From Mycolicibacterium parafortuitum (GTDB taxonomy: Bacteria > Actinomycetota > Actinomycetes > Mycobacteriales > Mycobacteriaceae): DNA of 64,000 bases. A program made the position numbers and the translations under genes. Each line of letters opens with the position of its first letter. The stretch's first letter is position 1. A model generated the notes under the pieces. It worked only from the letters and a program-made list of their open reading frames with translations, did not search any database and had not been told where the DNA came from. Shown piece by piece: positions 18,232-25,993 of the stretch. The stretch covers positions 4,588,001 through 4,652,000 of the forward strand of contig NZ_AP022598.1 of the NCBI RefSeq assembly GCF_010725485.1. Direction: 5' to 3'.

Positions 18232-19373
18232 TTCACCGGCTCCGTGTCCGTCGGCTGGGCCCGCAACAACTTGCGGGCGGCTCTGGCGTAGGTGAGCAGA
18301 TGCTGGCGGGCCGGGAACAGGCCCTGCGGGCGGAAGATCATCAGCACCACCAGCGCCAGCCCGAAGAACAGGTACTTCAGGTTGCCCATGTCGATGCCGA
18401 GGAAATGCACTCCCAGAAGCCGGTTCGGCAGGTACACGATGATGAACGCGCCCAGGATCACGCCGAGCTTGTTGCCCTGCCCGCCGAGCACCACGGCGCA
18501 CAGGAACAGCATCGAGTTGATGATGTTGAACGTCGGCGGCGCGACGTACTGCACCTGCCCCGCGTAGAGCGCACCGGACAACCCTCCGATGGCCGCGCCG
18601 ATCGTGAACGCCCACAGCTTGAACTTGAACGCGTTGACGCCCATCACCTCCGCGGCGTCCTCGTCTTCGCGGACGGCGATCCAAGCGCGTCCGACCCGGC
18701 TGCGTTCGAGGTTTCCGACCAGCAGCAGGATGACGACGATCAGGATCAGGCCGAGCCAGAACCACCAGGTGCCGTAGTTCGCATCACCCCCCGAATTGGA
18801 TACGGAGAACACGCCTTGGGGATGTTGTTCATTCTCCAGGAAGTGCGGGAAGGCGACCTCGTTGAGACCGCGGGGACCGTTGGTGATGTCGGCCAGATTG
18901 TCGGCCAACAGCCGGATGATCTCGCCGAAACCGAGGGTGACGATCGCGAGGTAGTCCCCGCGCAGCCGCAGCGTCGGGGTGCCGAGTATCAGCCCGCTGA
19001 GCGCGGTCACCGCCATCGCCAGCGGCACACAGGCGAGCCAGGCCCAGGGAGTGGTCAGGAAACCCTTGGGGCTCATCTGGTTCCACGGGCTCTCAGGGCT
19101 GGTCAACAGTGCCACGGTGTAAGCGCCGACGGCATAGAACCCGACATAGCCGAGATCGAGCAGACCCGCCTGCCCGACGACGACGTTCAGCCCGATCGCG
19201 ATGATCGCGACCATCGCGAACTGGGCCATGGTGCCGCCGAAGCTGATTCCCGGTGTGTTGATGAATCCCGGCTTGAACAACGGGGACAACGCGATCCCGG
19301 CGAACAGGACGATGCCGAACACCCATTTCTGGGCCCGGGTCAGGCCGTCCCACCAATCCATCACCCGTGTCAT
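18228..19373 (-). CDS. livM: Branched-chain amino acid ABC importer permease LivM
   Basis: The 381-residue permease has an N-terminal extension followed by eight to ten helices. It shows the LivM signatures NVVVGQAGLLDLGYVGFYAV near residue 60 and GDYLAIVTLGFGEIIRLLADN near residue 140, with NGPRGL and ERSRVGRAWIAVREDEDAA (ATPase contact). Its ATG overlaps the livH stop by 4 bases (ATGA). Confidence 0.92.
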   Translation of the reverse strand: MTRVMDWWDGLTRAQKWVFGIVLFAGIALSPLFKPGFINTPGISFGGTMAQFAMVAIIAIGLNVVVGQAGLLDLGYVGFYAVGAYTVALLTSPESPWNQMSPKGFLTTPWAWLACVPLAMAVTALSGLILGTPTLRLRGDYLAIVTLGFGEIIRLLADNLADITNGPRGLNEVAFPHFLENEQHPQGVFSVSNSGGDANYGTWWFWLGLILIVVILLLVGNLERSRVGRAWIAVREDEDAAEVMGVNAFKFKLWAFTIGAAIGGLSGALYAGQVQYVAPPTFNIINSMLFLCAVVLGGQGNKLGVILGAFIIVYLPNRLLGVHFLGIDMGNLKYLFFGLALVVLMIFRPQGLFPARQHLLTYARAARKLLRAQPTDTEPVK

Positions 19374-20380
19374 ACGCGTGCCTTCCCGAGGCTCTCACCG
19401 AGGATTCCGGTGGGACGGACCAGCAGCACCAGAACCAGCAGCACGAACGCGACCACGTCACGCCACTGGGTGCCGAACACCGCCTGGCCGTAGTTCTCCA
19501 TCACCCCGAGCAACAGCCCGCCGAGCAGCGCGCCACGCAGGTTGCCGATGCCGCCGAGCACCGCCGCCGAGAACGCCTTGATACCCAACAGGAATCCGCC
19601 GGAATAGATGATGCCCTGGGGCACCTTGAGCGTGTACAGCAGCGCGGCCGCACCGGCCAGCAGACCGCCGATCAGGAACGTCGTCATGATGATCCGTTCC
19701 CTGGACACCCCCATCAGGGTGGCTGTCGTCGGGTCCTGCGCGACGGCGCGGATGCCGCGGCCGAATTTGGTGCGGTTGATCGCGATGTCGGTCAGCACCG
19801 CGAGCACCAGCGCGGCCGAGATGATGACGATGGTGACGTTGGAGATCGACACCCCGAACAGCTCGAACTGGGTCTTGGGCTGCACCAGCACGATCGGCTG
19901 CTGGGCGTTGGGCCCGCCGTAGCCCGGTATCAGCTTCGGCAGGATGAACAGCACGAACTGCTGTAGCACGAAAGACATACCGATCGCGGTGATCAGGAAT
20001 GTCAGCGCCCGCGCGTTGCGCTTGCGCAGCGGGCGGTAGGCGATGAACTCCAAACCGATCGCCGCGCTTCCGGACACGGCCATCGCGAACAGCATCGCGA
20101 CGCCCAGATACAGGATCGTCAACCCGACACCCTTGTTGTAGGCGTTGCCGCTCGGGGTGAAGCCGAGGATCACGTCGAGCGCGAAGTACGCCCCGAACAT
20201 GCCGAGCATGAAGATCTCGGAATGCGCGAAGTTGATCAGGCGCAGCACCCCGAAGACCAGGGTGTAGCCGACCGCGACCAGGGCGTAGATCGCTCCCCAG
20301 GACAGGCCGTCGATCGTCAACTGCCAGAAGCTGTCCACCAGCGCACCGACATTGAAGTTGATGTTTGCGGCCAGATTCAT
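19370..20380 (-). CDS. livH: Branched-chain amino acid ABC importer permease LivH
   Basis: This 336-residue permease pairs with LivM. It starts with a 20-residue soluble part, then ALVAVGYTLVFGVLRLINFA and HSEIFMLGMFGAYF, both hallmarks of LivH, and later FGRGIRAVAQDPTTATLMGV, the ATPase-contact loop. ATG 20380 is separated from livJ by a 97-base gap with a strong hairpin, which could lower expression of the membrane subunits relative to the binding protein. Confidence 0.92.
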   Translation of the reverse strand: MNLAANINFNVGALVDSFWQLTIDGLSWGAIYALVAVGYTLVFGVLRLINFAHSEIFMLGMFGAYFALDVILGFTPSGNAYNKGVGLTILYLGVAMLFAMAVSGSAAIGLEFIAYRPLRKRNARALTFLITAIGMSFVLQQFVLFILPKLIPGYGGPNAQQPIVLVQPKTQFELFGVSISNVTIVIISAALVLAVLTDIAINRTKFGRGIRAVAQDPTTATLMGVSRERIIMTTFLIGGLLAGAAALLYTLKVPQGIIYSGGFLLGIKAFSAAVLGGIGNLRGALLGGLLLGVMENYGQAVFGTQWRDVVAFVLLVLVLLVRPTGILGESLGKARV

Positions 20381-20424
20381 CCGGTGGTGAGCTCCTCGGC
20401 GGGGGATGAGTCGAAAAGGACTGC

Positions 20425-20473
20425 TGAGCGAAAACGCGTCCGAGCCAAGAGCTCTCGGACGCGTTTCGCTTCA
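20425..20473 (-). terminator. Strong hairpin between livJ and livH
   Basis: TGAGCGAAAACGCGTCCGAG and CTCGGACGCGTTTCGCTTCA are inverted copies around a 9-base loop, with 14 consecutive pairs and then a bulge. It lies just after the livJ stop. Such hairpins often allow partial read-through and protect the 3' end of a highly expressed binding-protein mRNA, so attenuation is more likely than full termination. Confidence 0.6.
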
Positions 20474-20477
20474 GCGG

Positions 20478-21689
20478 TTACTGGACGTCGTAGATCCAGA
20501 TCAATGTGGTGGTGAGCTCACCTTCAGGGGTCCACTGGTATTCGCGGGCCACGCCCTGTCCCTTGTAGTTGCGGACGAAGTCCAGCAGGGCCGGGCGGGT
20601 GATCGCACCGGAATCGATGCCCTTGAGCAGGATGGTGCCCAGGTCATAACCCTCGGCGCTGTACGTGCCTGCCGCCTGGCCGAACTTCTCCTGGTACTCC
20701 TCGGCGAAGGAGCCGGTGGCCGGGCCGCACGGGCAGGCCAGCACGGCGCCCTTGGAGGATTCGCCCGCCTGCTTGACGAACTCCGGGTCCTTGGTGCCGT
20801 CCGCGCTGGCGAACACGCCCTCGAACCCGCCGTCACGCAGCTGCTGCACCAGCGGTGCGGCTTCGGCGTAGTAGCCGCTGAAGAACACCGAATCCGGGGC
20901 CGCGCCCTTGATCTGCGTCACCGCGGCGGAGAAGTCCTTGTCGCCCTTCTTCACCGAGATGTTGCACGCGGAGTCGGCCACCGGGCCGAGGGTCTCGCGC
21001 ACCGCCTGTCCCAGGCCGAGGCCGTAGTCGGTGCTGTCGTCGACGACGCAGACCTTCTTGTGGCCCAGGGTGTTCTTCAGGTAGTTCGCGACCGACGGGC
21101 CCTGCACGCCGTCGTTGGCCAGGCCGCGGAAGAACGTCTTCCAGCCGTTCTCCGAGAGCGTCACGTTGGTCGCCGACGCCGTGGTGGACACCAGACCTGC
21201 CTGGTCGAACACGCCGCCGGTGGCCTTGGTCTCGCCCGAGAAGGCGGGCCCGACCAGGCCGATCGTGTACTGGTCGTCGACGATCTGCGGGGCGATGGCG
21301 CTGGCCTTCTGCGGATCGCCCTCGGTGTCGAACGGCTTGAGCTGCACCTGGCAGCCCGGGTTGGCCGCGTTGTGCTTGTCGATCGCGAGCTGGACGCCGT
21401 TCTTGATGTTGATGCCGAGCGCAGCGTCGGGGCCGTTGAGCGCACCGGCCATCGCGATCGACACCGGCGGGCAGGTCGCCTGCCCGTCACCTGCCGGATC
21501 GGCGGGGGCGGCGCCCTCGCTGGCGGCGACCTCGGCGCCGGTCTCGTCGATCTGCACCTTCTCGACGATCTTCAGATTCGACTGCGCTGCTTCCTCTTCG
21601 GGCGAGCCCTGACTACAGCCGGCCATAGCCAGCGCAATCAACCCCGCGCCCCCGAGAGCAAATGCCTTGCGTGCCACGCGACCGCGCAC
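20478..21689 (-). CDS. livJ: Branched-chain amino acid-binding lipoprotein
   Basis: About 403 residues form the extracytoplasmic binding protein of the liv importer. It has a signal with Arg/Lys (RGRVARKAF), a hydrophobic core and lipobox LAMAGC. A Ser/Glu/Ala-rich linker leads into the type I periplasmic-binding fold (AMAGALNGPDAALGINIKNG, IGLVGPAFSGETKATGGVFD). The start is GTG 21689, six bases after GGAGGTGG. Upstream in-frame codons would delay the signal. The ligand is inferred from family and operon only. Confidence 0.88.
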   Translation of the reverse strand: MRGRVARKAFALGGAGLIALAMAGCSQGSPEEEAAQSNLKIVEKVQIDETGAEVAASEGAAPADPAGDGQATCPPVSIAMAGALNGPDAALGINIKNGVQLAIDKHNAANPGCQVQLKPFDTEGDPQKASAIAPQIVDDQYTIGLVGPAFSGETKATGGVFDQAGLVSTTASATNVTLSENGWKTFFRGLANDGVQGPSVANYLKNTLGHKKVCVVDDSTDYGLGLGQAVRETLGPVADSACNISVKKGDKDFSAAVTQIKGAAPDSVFFSGYYAEAAPLVQQLRDGGFEGVFASADGTKDPEFVKQAGESSKGAVLACPCGPATGSFAEEYQEKFGQAAGTYSAEGYDLGTILLKGIDSGAITRPALLDFVRNYKGQGVAREYQWTPEGELTTTLIWIYDVQ

Positions 21690-21756
21690 GTCCCACCTCC
21701 GGTTCAGTGTTTGTCTCGACATCTTCGGGTGTCCGTCCGATAACCACTGACGATCA

Positions 21757-21778
21757 CGTCGGCGATGCTTCGCCGACG
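21757..21778 (-). terminator. Perfect 9-bp hairpin downstream of pdtaR
   Basis: CGTCGGCGA, loop TGCT, TCGCCGACG. It lies between the pdtaR stop and the livJ start, both leftward, about 120 bases after pdtaR. It is most simply a terminator for pdtaR, or else part of the livJ leader. No T tract is present. Confidence 0.45.
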
Positions 21779-21901
21779 ACCATAACCGCCACGCCGCGGT
21801 AGCGCGTGCCGTTCGAAAACGCGTCGCGTGGATAAACCAGGTCACCAGAGAAAAGACCGCTCCGGAAACGCAGACTTAACGGGGCCGAGGGCCCAGTGGT
21901 G

Positions 21902-22543
21902 CTACTTCTCGTCCGCCTCGGGCGCGCCAGCGGGCGGGTCCAGAGTCTCCAGGACGACCTCGGCGACGCGCTTCATCGTGGTGCGCCGGTCCATCGCCGC
22001 GCGCTGGATCCACTTGAACGCCTCGGGTTCTGTCATGTTCTGCTTCGATTGCAGCAAACCCTTGGCGCGTTCGACGAGCTTGCGGGTCTCCAGCCGGTCC
22101 GACAGCGTCGCGACTTCTTTCTCCAGTTCGGAGATCTCGCTGAACCGGCTGACCGCGACCTCGATCGCGGGGATCAGGTCGGTGATGCTGAACGGCTTGA
22201 CCAGGTAGGCCATCGCGCCGGCGTCGCGGGCCCGCTCGACCAGTTCGCGCTGGCTGAAGGCGGTGAGGATCACGATCGGGGCGATGCGCTTGCTGGCGAT
22301 CTCGGACGCGGCGTCGATGCCGTCGCGGCGGGGCATCTTCACGTCCATGATGACCAGGTCAGGGCGCAGCGACTCGGCCAGATCGACGGCCTCCTGGCCG
22401 TCACCGGCCTCGCCCACGATCTCGTAGCCCTCCTCGCGCAGCATCTCTGCCAGGTCGAGCCGGATCAGCGCCTCGTCCTCGGCGATCAGGACGCGGTGCG
22501 GCGTGGCGGCGGCGTCGGGGGATGACGCGGAAGCGGATGACAT
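21902..22543 (-). CDS. pdtaR: ANTAR-domain response regulator PdtaR
   Basis: The 213-residue product is the orthologue of M. tuberculosis Rv1626. A receiver domain (VLIAEDEALIRLDLAEMLRE, phosphoacceptor Asp67 in VIMDVKMP, switch Lys in YLVKPF) is joined to a C-terminal ANTAR RNA-binding domain (SDRLETRKLVERAKGLLQSK, FKWIQRAAMDRRTTMKRVAE). PdtaR is phosphorylated by the kinase PdtaS and acts by binding RNA hairpins. pdtaS is not in this window. ATG 22543 has no clear ribosome site, so a leaderless mRNA is possible. It diverges from a tRNA-Leu gene and, beyond it, a cyclase gene, as Rv1625c/Rv1626 do. Confidence 0.93.
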   Translation of the reverse strand: MSSASASSPDAAATPHRVLIAEDEALIRLDLAEMLREEGYEIVGEAGDGQEAVDLAESLRPDLVIMDVKMPRRDGIDAASEIASKRIAPIVILTAFSQRELVERARDAGAMAYLVKPFSITDLIPAIEVAVSRFSEISELEKEVATLSDRLETRKLVERAKGLLQSKQNMTEPEAFKWIQRAAMDRRTTMKRVAEVVLETLDPPAGAPEADEK

Positions 22544-22594
22544 GCAGACATTGTGAAGCCCGCAGGCGATATGGGCGAGCGCGGGGCCATCATC

Positions 22595-22600
22595 TATGGT
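22595..22600 (+). promoter_or_regulatory. Possible -10 element of the tRNA-Leu gene
   Basis: TATGGT fits the mycobacterial TANNNT pattern and lies 13 bases before the mature tRNA 5' end. No convincing -35 is seen. Confidence 0.35.
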
Positions 22601-22612
22601 GATAGGCCGCAC

Positions 22613-22686
22613 GCCCTCGTATCCCAACTGGCAGAGGAAACGGATTCAAAACCCGTACAGTGTGAGTTCGAATCTCACCGAGGGCA
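22613..22686 (+). tRNA. tRNA-Leu (anticodon CAA)
   Basis: The 74-base cloverleaf has a perfect 7-bp acceptor stem (GCCCTCG/CGAGGGC) and discriminator A. The D arm has loop AACTGGCAG, the anticodon loop is TTCAAAA (CAA at 34-36) and the T arm is GTGAG-TTCGAAT-CTCAC. The 3' CCA is not encoded. The variable region is only 5 bases (ACAGT), whereas leucine tRNAs normally have a long variable arm. The last anticodon-stem pair is A-C. It reads UUG codons if charged with leucine. Confidence 0.85.
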
Positions 22687-22715
22687 CTCAAGAAGCCAGC
22701 GTTGTCCCGGCCTGC

Positions 22716-23293
22716 TCACCAGACGCCGATGACCTTCATCCACAGTCCCCCGACGGACGTCCAGATCGCGATGTTGACGATGCTCATCACGAACCCGATC
22801 CGGAACAGCTCGCTGGTCTTGACGTAACCGGACCCGTAGATCACGCCCGCCGGCCCCGACGAGTCGTGCGCGAGGCCGCCGAACAGGCTGCCGATGAACC
22901 CGAACACCAGCGCGGCGAACAGCGGCGGTGCGCCGGTGGCGATCGCGGCGCCGGCGAACGCGGCGGTCGTCGCGTCGATGTTGAGCACGTCGCCCAGGCA
23001 CCACAGGATCAGCAGCAGGACGAACGTCGAGGCCATGATCCATTCCCGGCGCGACATCGGACCGGACTCACGTAACTGCGCGCGTGCCGCCTCGCCTGCC
23101 TCCGGCGTCTTGACCACCGTCGGCCGGTAGATCTTCGACATCACCCACGGCACCACCGGCAGGCTGACCAGCCCGGGCACCACGGCCGCCGACGCCCATC
23201 CCACCCAGGAGATCTCGACGCCCAGATCGCGGGCGGATTGCTGGGCCACCGGGTTGCCCGCCATCGCGGTCAGGAACATCGCCGGGGTCACCG
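22716..23293 (-). pseudogene. Remnant of a DASS-family dicarboxylate/anion transporter
   Basis: The frame holds the C-terminal part of a divalent anion:sodium symporter (CitT/SLC13-like). TPAMFLTAMAGNPVAQQ, VVPGLVSLPVVPWVMSKIYR and the closing NIAIWTSVGGLWMKVIGVW are family-typical. About 200 N-terminal residues are missing. A second lesion joins DATTAAFAGAAI directly to ATGAPPLFAALVFGFI, skipping the central segment of roughly 90 residues that normally contains several helices. The 5' end runs into sdhA remnant sequence. The product cannot be a working transporter. These proteins import succinate, malate or citrate, which matches the neighbouring sdh remnants. Confidence 0.75.
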
Positions 23294-23521
23294 TCGGCCA
23301 CGATCAGGTCGAGCACCTCGCAGCGGGTGTGCAGCGTGACCGCGCCGGTGTCGACCTAGGCCAGCAGCGCCTGGCTGGCCGCGTCTGCAGCTGCTGTCCC
23401 GTCTGGCCCCGGGTGTAGTACGCCGGTTCAGCGGGCTGACGAGGCGGTAGTCGAGCATGCGTTGCGCCCAGGCAGCGGACGGATCCCCCGCGGGGACACG
23501 ACCGTCGACGGCGCCGCCCAC
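23294..23521 (-). pseudogene. Remnant of succinate dehydrogenase flavoprotein (sdhA, b558 type)
   Basis: Three pieces of a b558-type SdhA are recognisable in order: the N-terminus DGRVPAGDPSAAWAQRMLDY and RLVSPLNRR, then YYTRGQTGQQL in another frame, then QALLA, an in-frame TAG, and VDTGAVTLHTRCEVLDLIVA. The FAD-binding GxGxxG segment that should follow the first piece is deleted, as is everything after the last. The N-terminus starts at GTG 23521. No iron-sulfur subunit (sdhB) sequence was found between this and the transporter remnant. Confidence 0.7.
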
Positions 23522-23545
23522 GATGCGCAACCGCTCGGGGCCCGT

Positions 23546-24118
23546 TCACAACAGTCCCAGTTGCACGGCAACCGGAATGGCCGCGTGCGCCAGCCGGTGA
23601 CGCCGAAGTCGTCGACCACCGTCGACAGCCCATGGCCCAGATGCGAGCCCAGGACCGCCATCGCAAGGAAATGGAACAGCGCGACCGCGGGCCGGTCGAA
23701 GCTGGCGGTCATGTTGCCGTAGGCATGCCCGGCACGGAACGTCTCACCGGCTGCCGGGCGGGTCCCGGTGGTGAGGCCGAGAACATGAAAGATGATGAAC
23801 AACAACAACACAACGCCGCCGACGACGGAGGATCCACAAGGCACCCTCGTAGGGCAGCAACGGTTCACCCAGTGTGCGCAACCAGTGCGCGTAATCGTCG
23901 AAATGCGTCGCGCCGGTGTACGCCTTCAGGTTTCCGATCATGTGGACCAGTACGAAGAGCGCGAAGACCGCACCGCCGACGGCCATGATCAGTTCCAGCG
24001 TGACCGAGGAGGGCTGCACCTGCCACTGCCAGTCGGACCGTTGCCGCATGGGCTTGCGAGCGACCTCATGGCCGGCGTCGGCGCTGTCTGCGGCCGACTG
24101 CTCGATGGTGGATGCCAC
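23546..24118 (-). pseudogene. Remnant of succinate dehydrogenase cytochrome b subunit (sdhC)
   Basis: GTG 24118, preceded by GGGGGTAGG, opens a membrane-anchor subunit of b558-type succinate dehydrogenase: VTLELIMAVGGAVFALFVLV, HMIGNLKAYTGATHFDDYAH, LRTLGEPLLPYEGALWILR. Then the frame is lost. Homology resumes in a second frame with FIIFHVLGLTTGTRP, FRAGHAYGNMTASFDRPAVA and SHLGHGLSTV, and the end VTGWRTR is followed in a third frame by IPVAVQLGLL and a stop at 23546. At least two deletions are needed to explain this. Confidence 0.75.
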
Positions 24119-24208
24119 ACCTACCCCCAACCCGCCCCGCCACAAAAGCTGCTCCGGGTCGTTTCATTGCGCAGTCGATCCGGGGGGCGGGCGCGTAGGG
24201 TTTCGCCC

Positions 24209-25483
24209 GTGGTCAACGTTCGGCCGATCTGCATCCCTGAGGTGGCGCAGGAAGCCCGTTGGTCACCGGAACGGCACCGCGCCGAGCGGGCCGGACGACG
24301 ACGGCGGGTGCTGGTGATCGCGAGCTGGATCGCGTCGGCCGCGTCAGCCGGGTTCGGGGCGTTCCTGATCGCCTTCGGCGGCTCCCTGTGGTGGCTGGGT
24401 GCGGCTCAACTGGCCTGTGCCGCGGTGTTCCTGACCATTCCGCGGCTGTGCCGGTTCGGCGAGGTCCTCGCGCCGCTGACGTTCGTCACCTTCGCCTACG
24501 TGTCGGTCGGATTCGTCTGCTACACCGTCGGCACCGGGTCGGGCATGCAGTTCTACTTCCTGGTCGCGGTATCGCTGCTGGTGCTGGTACTCGGTATCGA
24601 GCGGATAGGGATGGCGTGCGCGATCGGCGCGATCGGCGCGGTGCTGACGGTCGCACTGGAGCTTGCGGTGCCCCACGATCGCGGTCTGGTTCCGGCCTGG
24701 ACCCTGACTGCCGGATTCGTGACGGCGGTGATCACCTCGGGGGTGATGATCGTGGCGACCATCTGGTACACGATGCGCGAGATCTACCGCGCAGAGGAGG
24801 CGATGGACGCCGAGTACGAGCGCTCGGAACGGTTGCTCACCAACATTCTTCCCGAGCCGATCGCCGAACGCCTCAAGGATCCGACACGCACGGTGATCGC
24901 CGACAAGTACGACGACGCCTCGATCTTGTTCGCCGACATCGCCGGCTACACCACTCGCGCGAGCGATACCACGCCCGCTGAACTCGTCCGCTTCCTCGAC
25001 GAGTTGTTCACCGATCTGGACGCCCTGGTCGATCGCCACGGTCTGGAGAAGGTGAAGACCAGCGGTGACTCGTACATGGTCGTCAGCGGTGTCCCGGTCC
25101 CCCGCAACGACCACATCGAGGCGCTGGCGCGCTTCGCCCTCGATATGGCCGTCGCGGTGGCGGACCTGAAAGATCCACGGGGACGCGATGTTCCGTTACG
25201 CATCGGGATGGCGAGCGGACCCGTCGTCGCCGGCGTCGTCGGCGCGAAGAAGTTCTTCTACGACGTCTGGGGCGACGCCGTCAACGTCGCGTCGCGAATG
25301 GAGACAACCGACGAGGCGGGCCGAATCCAGGTGCCCGACAACGTCTATCACCGCCTTCGAGACGACTTCGTCCTCGAAGAACGCGGCGTCGTCGACGTCA
25401 AGGGCAAAGGTACGATGCACACCTGGTACCTCGTCGGTCACCGCTCCGCGGATGGCGTCAGACCTTACGGTTCTCCGACTTGA
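24209..25483 (+). CDS. Six-TM class III nucleotide (adenylate) cyclase, Rv1625c type
   Basis: The 424-residue membrane enzyme makes cAMP from ATP. Six helices occupy residues 34-190, followed by a signalling helix (EEAMDAEYERSERLLTNILP) and the catalytic domain. All key residues of Rv1625c are present: metal-binding Asp243 (FADIAGYT) and Asp287, adenine-specifying Lys283 and Asp352 (FYDVWGD), and transition-state Asn359 and Arg363 (NVASRME). It should work as a homodimer. GTG 24209 is the best start, since upstream codons lack homology. The last 26 bases overlap the end of the convergent dps gene. The cyclase-pdtaR neighbourhood matches M. tuberculosis. Confidence 0.92.
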   Translation: MVNVRPICIPEVAQEARWSPERHRAERAGRRRRVLVIASWIASAASAGFGAFLIAFGGSLWWLGAAQLACAAVFLTIPRLCRFGEVLAPLTFVTFAYVSVGFVCYTVGTGSGMQFYFLVAVSLLVLVLGIERIGMACAIGAIGAVLTVALELAVPHDRGLVPAWTLTAGFVTAVITSGVMIVATIWYTMREIYRAEEAMDAEYERSERLLTNILPEPIAERLKDPTRTVIADKYDDASILFADIAGYTTRASDTTPAELVRFLDELFTDLDALVDRHGLEKVKTSGDSYMVVSGVPVPRNDHIEALARFALDMAVAVADLKDPRGRDVPLRIGMASGPVVAGVVGAKKFFYDVWGDAVNVASRMETTDEAGRIQVPDNVYHRLRDDFVLEERGVVDVKGKGTMHTWYLVGHRSADGVRPYGSPT

Positions 25484-25961
25484 CCAGCCACGCCAACTTC
25501 TCCAGGCCGTCGATGAGCTGGTGCAGGATGTCCGCGGTGCTGGCATCCTCGGCATCCACCGGATCGTGGACCGTGCGCAGCGTGTCGACCACGGCGTAGA
25601 TTCGCGTCGTGATCAGGTCGACGACGTCCCCGGTGCTGTGCTCATAAGCCGGGAACTCGGGAAGGGACGTGGTCGCGGCGACGGTGTCGGAGCGACCGTC
25701 CGGGACGGCGTCGAGCGCACGCATCCGTTCGGCGACGGTGTCGCTGGCCGTGCGGGCGAAGTCGACCACCTCGTCGAGCTGCAGGTGCAGGTCACGGAAG
25801 TTGGTGCCGACGACGTTCCAGTGCGCCTGCTTGCCCTGCAACTGCAGTTCGATCAGGTCGACCAGGACGCGCTGCAATGCGGCGCTCAGTTCCGGCGATG
25901 CCTGGAACCCGGTGACCTCGGCTTCGGTACGACGTGTCTTCGATGCTGTGTTCATGATCAT
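25458..25961 (-). CDS. dps: Dps-type ferritin-like DNA-binding protein (Dps2-like)
   Basis: The 167-residue protein has the ferritin-like four-helix fold and the Dps ferroxidase His/Asp/Glu pattern (KQAHWNVVGTNFRDLHLQLD, then DEVVDFARTASDTVAERM). It closely resembles the second Dps of M. smegmatis: RALDAVPDGRSDTVAATTSL and the C-terminal WLVKSENRKV. Dps dodecamers oxidise and store iron and protect DNA during stress. ATG 25961 follows GGGAGGCG at a good distance, and an in-frame ATG two codons later is an alternative. Its 3' end overlaps the cyclase gene by 26 bases. Confidence 0.9.
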   Translation of the reverse strand: MIMNTASKTRRTEAEVTGFQASPELSAALQRVLVDLIELQLQGKQAHWNVVGTNFRDLHLQLDEVVDFARTASDTVAERMRALDAVPDGRSDTVAATTSLPEFPAYEHSTGDVVDLITTRIYAVVDTLRTVHDPVDAEDASTADILHQLIDGLEKLAWLVKSENRKV

Positions 25962-25993
25962 GTCAACGCCTCCCTTTCTGGATTGAGTCCAGT

